Origin: Paenibacillus amylolyticus
GTDB taxonomy: Bacteria > Bacillota > Bacilli > Paenibacillales > Paenibacillaceae
DNA: 64,000 nt
Direction of reading: 5' to 3'
NCBI RefSeq assembly: GCF_029689945.1
Contig: NZ_CP121451.1
Span: 5,022,001 to 5,086,000 of the forward strand
Shown here: positions 60,000 through 64,000 of the stretch, piece after piece
How positions within the stretch are numbered: position 1 is the stretch's first letter
How the letters are laid out: every line of letters starts with the position of its first letter
Program-made: the position numbers and the translations under genes
Notes under the pieces: model-generated
The model's input: the letters and a program-made list of their open reading frames with translations, nothing else
Database searches by the model: none
Told to the model about the DNA's origin: nothing

Positions 60000-60481
60000 A
60001 TGTCTATGGCCTTTCAGATCGTACTGAATCTTATCATTGCTTTTGTATGGATGTTTCTGAATAATGCCTGGAATGGTGTTGGTTTTCTCATTGGTTACCT
60101 GCTTGGACTGCTTCTCATCGGGGAATGCGCAGATTCTTCCCCCAGCGCTTCTATATTGTTCGAGTCTGGGCCATCTTCAAACTGATTGTGTTGTTATTTA
60201 AGGAACTGGTACGAGCCAGCGTTGAGGTTATACGCCAGATTATCAAGCCCAAGCTCGACATAAGACCAGGTATATTTACGTATAAAACTCAATTGTCCTC
60301 GGATTGGGAGGTTACTCTTCTCTGTCTGCTTATTTCATTAACACCAGGCTCTCTGCCACTTGAGATCTCAGGCAATCAACGCAAACTGTTTATCCACGCA
60401 CTGGATATCAAGGATGAACAGAAGCTTAGAGATGATATCCAGAATACATTCGAAAAAGCAATTATGGAGGTGACGCGTTAA
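60000..60481 (+). CDS. mrpE: Mrp antiporter subunit E (frameshift near 60121)
   Basis: About 160 aa. ATG 60000 or 60006, behind AAGGAG. Spans: MAFQIVLNLIIAFVWMFLNN, FLIGYLLGLLLIG and FKLIVLLFKELVRASVEVI; the conserved MrpE segment TLLCLLISLTPGSLPLEIS is present. One G is missing near 60121, so the first part ends early and MRRFFPQRFYIVRVWAIF reads in a second frame. The stop overlaps the mrpF ATG (TAATG). Confidence 0.88.
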
Positions 60482-60765
60482 TGTTATCCTCACTGTTGTT
60501 CATCTCATTGCTCATTCTCTCCCTAGCCATACTAGGTTGTCTGTACAGGGTGCTTCGGGGACCATCCATGGCTGACCGGATCACAGCACTGGATACCATC
60601 GGTATCAATGTAATTGCCATCGTCGCCGTTCTGTCGATGATGCTGCAAACCCAGGCCTATCTGGATATCATTTTGCTGATTGGCATTCTGGCTTTTCTAA
60701 GTACGGTGGCATTTGCACGTTATATTGAACGGGGGGCGGTATTCAAAAATGATGGAGATCGTTAA
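60481..60765 (+). CDS. mrpF: Mrp antiporter subunit F
   Basis: 94 aa, three spans (LFISLLILSLAILGCLYRVL, ALDTIGINVIAIVAVLSMML, IILLIGILAFLSTVAFARYI). The motif RVLRGPSMADRITALDTIG is typical for MrpF. The start overlaps mrpE's stop and its end overlaps mrpG by 17 nt. Confidence 0.93.
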   Translation: MLSSLLFISLLILSLAILGCLYRVLRGPSMADRITALDTIGINVIAIVAVLSMMLQTQAYLDIILLIGILAFLSTVAFARYIERGAVFKNDGDR

Positions 60766-61141
60766 AGTAGCCGCTGAAACAGCTATAGGTTTACTCGTAC
60801 TGCTTGGCGCACTCCTCAGTGCCCTCAGTGCGTTTGGACTTATTCGTCTGCCTGATGTATATTTGCGAGCCCATGCTGCAACCAAGAGTATGACACTTGG
60901 CGTGTTCTGTGTACTAAGCGCTACGTTTTTTTACTTTTGGTACTTCGATAACTATATCAGCGCCCGTTTGTTGCTAGGCATTCTGTTTGTATTCATCACG
61001 GCTCCGGTTGCCGGACATCTGAACGGACGGGCCGCCTATCGCACGGACGTACCGCTGTGGGAGCAGAGCGTTCAGGATGAACTGGAACCATTGTTAAAAG
61101 GTAAAAAGGTAAATCATGAAGCCAAGGACATGATGGAGTAA
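60749..61141 (+). CDS. mrpG: Mrp antiporter subunit G
   Basis: About 130 aa from ATG 60749 (MMEIVKVAAETAIGLLVLLG); GGGGGG lies about 10 nt upstream. Three spans and the MrpG motif LIRLPDVYLRAHAATKSMTL are present, with a charged C-terminal tail. It is the last gene of the operon. The complex exports Na+ (possibly other cations) in exchange for protons and supports alkaline and salt tolerance. Confidence 0.92.
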   Translation: MMEIVKVAAETAIGLLVLLGALLSALSAFGLIRLPDVYLRAHAATKSMTLGVFCVLSATFFYFWYFDNYISARLLLGILFVFITAPVAGHLNGRAAYRTDVPLWEQSVQDELEPLLKGKKVNHEAKDMME

Positions 61142-61162
61142 TCCTCCATCTCAGGCATAGCG

Positions 61163-61216
61163 AATACCCCGAGGATTACCCGCACATTTCGCGGGTTGTT
61201 CCCGGGGTATTTTTAT
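61163..61216 (+). terminator. Terminator of the mrp operon
   Basis: Outer arms AATACCCCG (61163-61171) and CGGGGTATT (61203-61211), and an inner CCCGC/GCGGG pair, followed by a T run. It may also serve the converging esterase gene. Confidence 0.85.
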
Positions 61217-61272
61217 AATTTTATCCACGAATCAGATCAAAATCGGGATCAGGCAGATATAAAATTGCATGG

Positions 61273-62445
61273 TCAGAATCCACTCAATCCCTGTCTTTTC
61301 AAATCCGCAGCCACCATGCGAGCTAATTCCGCAGCACCTTGACGATTCGGGTGCAGACTATCCCCTGTCATATAGAGAGCGAGTGTTGCCGCCGGACCAA
61401 TCGATGTGAAATAGGCAGAACTCAACTTATTCAACTCTATCAGAGTGACCCCCTCTTCCTGAGCGAGTGCACGAGTGGATGGATTGTACCAGCGGTTCTC
61501 CGCTTGATGTACATTGGCTGTGTTAAAGTCTGTTGCCCGGCCTTGTGGCGTGGAGAGGATAACCGTTGCCCCCTTGCTCTTCGCCTGCCGTACCATATCC
61601 CGCATAATCTCCTTGAATTGCGCCTCTGTTGTATTGTTCTTGGCATTGGTATCGTTAATTCCGAATTGCAGAATAAAATAATCTCCTGGCTTGATATACT
61701 TTAGAATCGCCTCCATCTGACCATCATCGCGGAATCCTCTCGCAAACTGACCACTTGATGCCATATTGCGAACCTGGAACGTAGCATTGTTCACATAGGA
61801 CGGAAACAGTTGTCCCCACCCTCCTTGAACACTGCTGCCAAGCGGATAATAATTGCAGACTGTTGAATCCCCGCCAATATAGATTGTACGATTGGTTACG
61901 GTCTGATTGGATATTTTCCGGATCTCGAGTGCGCTGAGTGTAAATGCAGTGCCTGTCTTTCCTTCTGTAATGAGCAGATTGAGTTGCCCGTCCGTTATCG
62001 GAATCTGAAATTGATCCGTCGCCCCGTTGCCCGTCATGTTGATGATCTGATACACCCCTTCCGCTGCAACACTTGCTCTAGCTGTATTGCCCAGGACTAC
62101 TTTGACCTCATATAGGCCATTGGACAGGTTCACATTGAAGGTATTGTTGCTCTTCGTGCCAAACGTCAGAAACTGTACAGCGTCACTCATCACTCCGCTT
62201 CCTGAGGCAGACACATTCCGCATATTGGCAGGTGTATTGAATCCGTACCCTTTGGCGGCCGTGTAGGCATCTCCTGCGGACACGCCTGTGTAACCGCTCT
62301 CAACTGGACCCGAACCAAAATCAAATCTGTAATTGTCCGTTGCTGCCTCCGCGACTTGCCCTCCACTGCTTCCCAGACCGATGCCCATCGTACTTGCAAA
62401 CAGAACCAGGCAGAGCAAAAATTTTACCGATACTGACCATTTCAT
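61273..62445 (-). CDS. Secreted SGNH/GDSL esterase, rhamnogalacturonan acetylesterase-like
   Basis: About 390 aa from ATG 62445 (GTG 62448 is an alternative). Signal peptide (FLLCLVLFASTMGIGLGSSG, cleavage near AEA). Residues about 37-175 form a beta-rich carbohydrate-binding-like domain (NYRFDFGSGPVESGYTGVSA). The SGNH hydrolase follows: block I YIGGDSTVCNYYP with the nucleophile Ser, block II GGWGQLF, block III FGINDTNAK, and block V SLHPNRQG with the catalytic His. The layout resembles RhgT/YesT pectin acetylesterases of Bacillus. It is divergent in role from mrp and converges on it; GAGGAG precedes the start. Confidence 0.86.
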   Translation of the reverse strand: MKWSVSVKFLLCLVLFASTMGIGLGSSGGQVAEAATDNYRFDFGSGPVESGYTGVSAGDAYTAAKGYGFNTPANMRNVSASGSGVMSDAVQFLTFGTKSNNTFNVNLSNGLYEVKVVLGNTARASVAAEGVYQIINMTGNGATDQFQIPITDGQLNLLITEGKTGTAFTLSALEIRKISNQTVTNRTIYIGGDSTVCNYYPLGSSVQGGWGQLFPSYVNNATFQVRNMASSGQFARGFRDDGQMEAILKYIKPGDYFILQFGINDTNAKNNTTEAQFKEIMRDMVRQAKSKGATVILSTPQGRATDFNTANVHQAENRWYNPSTRALAQEEGVTLIELNKLSSAYFTSIGPAATLALYMTGDSLHPNRQGAAELARMVAADLKRQGLSGF

Positions 62446-62574
62446 CACTGAATTCTCCTCTCGTTACAGAATTATATTAAGGTTTGTCTTCAAACTTAGG
62501 CATGCAATACGCTGAAGGATGTCAGAGTCCAACAGATTGAAGTCAAGGATTGCTGATCCTGGCGAATTGTCCAG

Positions 62575-62785
62575 ACGATTTTCTAAGGAACCGAGGACGT
62601 CTTATTTAGCCTTCGAGTCCTCCTTTTATTTTGTAAGGAACCTGAGACATGTTATTAATCAAATTCACCTAACAAACACGCTGTAAACGACTGCTTAGTC
62701 CTATATAGCGTGTTTCAGATTCCTTAGATTGCTGCGGGCGCTTCAAATCGCCGAATAAGACGTCACAGGGTCGTTAGCGCTCCCG
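62575..62785. repeat. About 200-bp inverted-repeat element, copy 2 (F-F-R-R layout)
   Basis: Forward units at 62583 (CTAAGGAACCGAGGACG) and 62633 (GTAAGGAACCTGAGACATG), reverse units at 62710 (GTGTTTCAGATTCCTTAG) and 62762 (GTCACAGGGTCGTTAGCG). Unit spacing is 50 nt in the left arm and 52 nt in the right arm, as in copy 1 at 19370-19575. It occupies the 560-nt gene-free gap (62446-63008) together with the second repeat family. Confidence 0.7.
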
Positions 62786-62880
62786 CTCCGTGCCCTGCTC
62801 CAGACACGTTCAGTTTGAAGACACGCTTTAGTTGAACTAAAAATTATTTACACAGACACTACAAAGACAGAATACCCTTC

Positions 62881-62990
62881 CAATCACTGTTATCCCTAGA
62901 TTTTTCTATTCCCTTTTCTCAAGGGAAAATCCGGTGATAGCGTATGCTTTCGAAGTAGCTTTCTTGCAGCTTGTTGCTTCGCTTTTTCAG
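62881..62990 (-). repeat. Dispersed 3'-flanking repeat element, copy 2
   Basis: Matches 20904-21028 over about 110 bp (ACTGTTATCCC, AGATTTTTCT, AAATCCGGTGATAGC, AGCTTTCTTGCAG, GCTTCGCTTTTTCAG). It ends 19 nt from the stop codon of the hydrolase gene and has the same orientation relative to that gene as copy 1 has to its neighbour. Confidence 0.7.
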
Positions 62991-63008
62991 GTTTTTCAAA
63001 CCTCAGCT

Positions 63009-64000
63009 TCACAGCACTTGATCGAGCCAATCATAGGCCTTCTCACCGCTAATCTCATGTCCACCTGTGAAGAAATCCGCATCCAGCGATTCCTCTGCTC
63101 CCGCTTGTTCATAGATGTATGTCAATTGCTTATAGGCGTCTCTTGCTGCATCCAGCGGAAATACCTGATCATCACTTCCGGCTTCGATAAAGAGTGGCCT
63201 AGGCACCATCAGGCCGATAAGATCCGGCAATTCCGCTTCACGCAGAATACCAGGTACATAGTTGTCCAGGCAATGGTTCCGATCCAGTATGCTGCCCTGG
63301 AATGTACTTGCATAACCACTGACTACAGCTGCACGAAACCGTTCATCCAACGCGGCTGTAAATGCAGTCACCAGACCTCCGCCCGAGATGCCCATGCTTC
63401 CAATTCGATCGGAATCCACTTCAGGTCGAGTCGTTACATAATCCAGTACTCGTGTTGTTTCATATACCCGATGCCCGGCGAGAGTCTGACCCACCATGAG
63501 CAGATGCGCGGCAATCTTCGTACAGGAGCTTGCCCCTGGTGGCGCATCACGGTCCTCTTCAAGTCTGCGATCCCCAAATCCGAGCAACTCTGGAGCCGCA
63601 ACCACATATCCACGCTTCACAAGAGCTACTGCAAAATCCTTGTGTAATCCGGGATCTCCCGTCCGTGGCGTACCATCCGGTTCCATGCCTGATATCTCCC
63701 GGCTACCATAGCCATGTCCATGACAAGCAACGATAGCAGGTCTTCTCACCTGGGCAGTGCTTCCATCCCCTGGAATCAATACATATACAGGCATGCGAAG
63801 TCCTGCATAGGTCGTGATCTCAATCCGCTCCCGAATATACCCGTCACATGTAACGCGCTCCAGTAAGACAGGATTCAGTGCTGCACCCATGGTTGGAAAA
63901 CCTCCCAGCCGTTCTTTCATACGAATGCGTAACTGACTGCGCCATAATTCCAGGGGTTGATCTGCATGATACGCGGAACGACCACGAAGATTCGTTTGTT
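63009..64000 (-). CDS. Alpha/beta hydrolase (acetyl xylan esterase/dienelactone hydrolase-like), 5' end outside window
   Basis: The frame is open to the right edge (about 330 residues visible; the part before Met at 63920 reads NLRGRSAYHADQPLELWRSQ). Key features: oxyanion region PAIVACHGHGYGSREISG, nucleophile elbow IGSMGISGGGLVTAFTAAL with catalytic Ser, acidic residue in FIEAGSDDQVFPLDAARDAY, and catalytic His in FTGGHEISGEKAYDWL. This matches abhydrolase_7/acetyl-xylan-esterase-like enzymes of carbohydrate-degrading bacteria. The substrate is unknown. A repeat element directly follows the stop codon. Confidence 0.84.
   Translation of the reverse strand, partial: QTNLRGRSAYHADQPLELWRSQLRIRMKERLGGFPTMGAALNPVLLERVTCDGYIRERIEITTYAGLRMPVYVLIPGDGSTAQVRRPAIVACHGHGYGSREISGMEPDGTPRTGDPGLHKDFAVALVKRGYVVAAPELLGFGDRRLEEDRDAPPGASSCTKIAAHLLMVGQTLAGHRVYETTRVLDYVTTRPEVDSDRIGSMGISGGGLVTAFTAALDERFRAAVVSGYASTFQGSILDRNHCLDNYVPGILREAELPDLIGLMVPRPLFIEAGSDDQVFPLDAARDAYKQLTYIYEQAGAEESLDADFFTGGHEISGEKAYDWLDQVL

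Overview
The window looks like a chromosomal segment of a Gram-positive, spore-forming Bacillota, most probably a Paenibacillus (inference). The grounds are strong GGAGG-type ribosome binding sites, TTG and GTG starts, S-layer homology (SLH) domains, a YjcZ-type sporulation peptide, Lpl-type sugar uptake genes with a membrane AraC regulator, a Des/DesK/DesR set and a six- or seven-gene Mrp antiporter operon. I see no insertion sequence, prophage, CRISPR array, rRNA or tRNA.

Layout. 1-5.4 kb: partial UbiD decarboxylase, then an ABC exporter with a two-component system. 5.6-8.8 kb: a cell-surface pair, a dockerin protein followed by a cohesin-SLH protein. 8.9-13.7 kb: MTA/SAH deaminase, small metabolic genes and a LuxR regulator. 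13.9-16.7 kb: a YidC insertase preceded by a probable MifM-like translation-arrest leader, then a DUF4173-type membrane protein. 16.8-19.3 kb: SgrR-like regulator and a P-loop kinase. 19.3-33.2 kb: carbohydrate genes (TIM-barrel isomerase, unknown 568-aa protein, LplC/LplB/substrate-binding protein, AraC regulator, MFS carrier, ROK kinase, ROK repressor), all on the minus strand. 33.4-42.7 kb: small Cys/Lys-rich peptide with a sigma-K-like promoter, YitT protein, des-desK-desR, lipoprotein, polysaccharide deacetylase, ferritin, YjeH-like permease, YjcZ and YolD-like proteins. 42.8-51.2 kb: one giant protein of about 2,795 residues with 19 DUF11 modules. 51.4-54.9 kb: two diguanylate cyclases. 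55.2-61.1 kb: mrpA-G. 61.2-64 kb: SGNH esterase and a partial alpha/beta hydrolase.

Two dispersed non-coding repeat families each occur twice, near 19-21 kb and near 62.6-63 kb.

Many genes are split between reading frames. I traced about 26 apparent single-base losses, one single-base gain and one in-frame stop. Most lie in short homopolymers, chiefly G runs, and both halves of each gene look conserved, so base-calling or assembly errors are the likeliest cause. Such genes are given here as single features with the break described.

The most interesting item is the yidC leader at 14.71-15.07 kb. It is a membrane-anchored short ORF with an acidic DEDDSD stretch just before a perfect 10-bp hairpin that hides the yidC ribosome binding site. 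This is the architecture of Bacillus subtilis MifM-YidC2, in a sequence not obviously the same as MifM.
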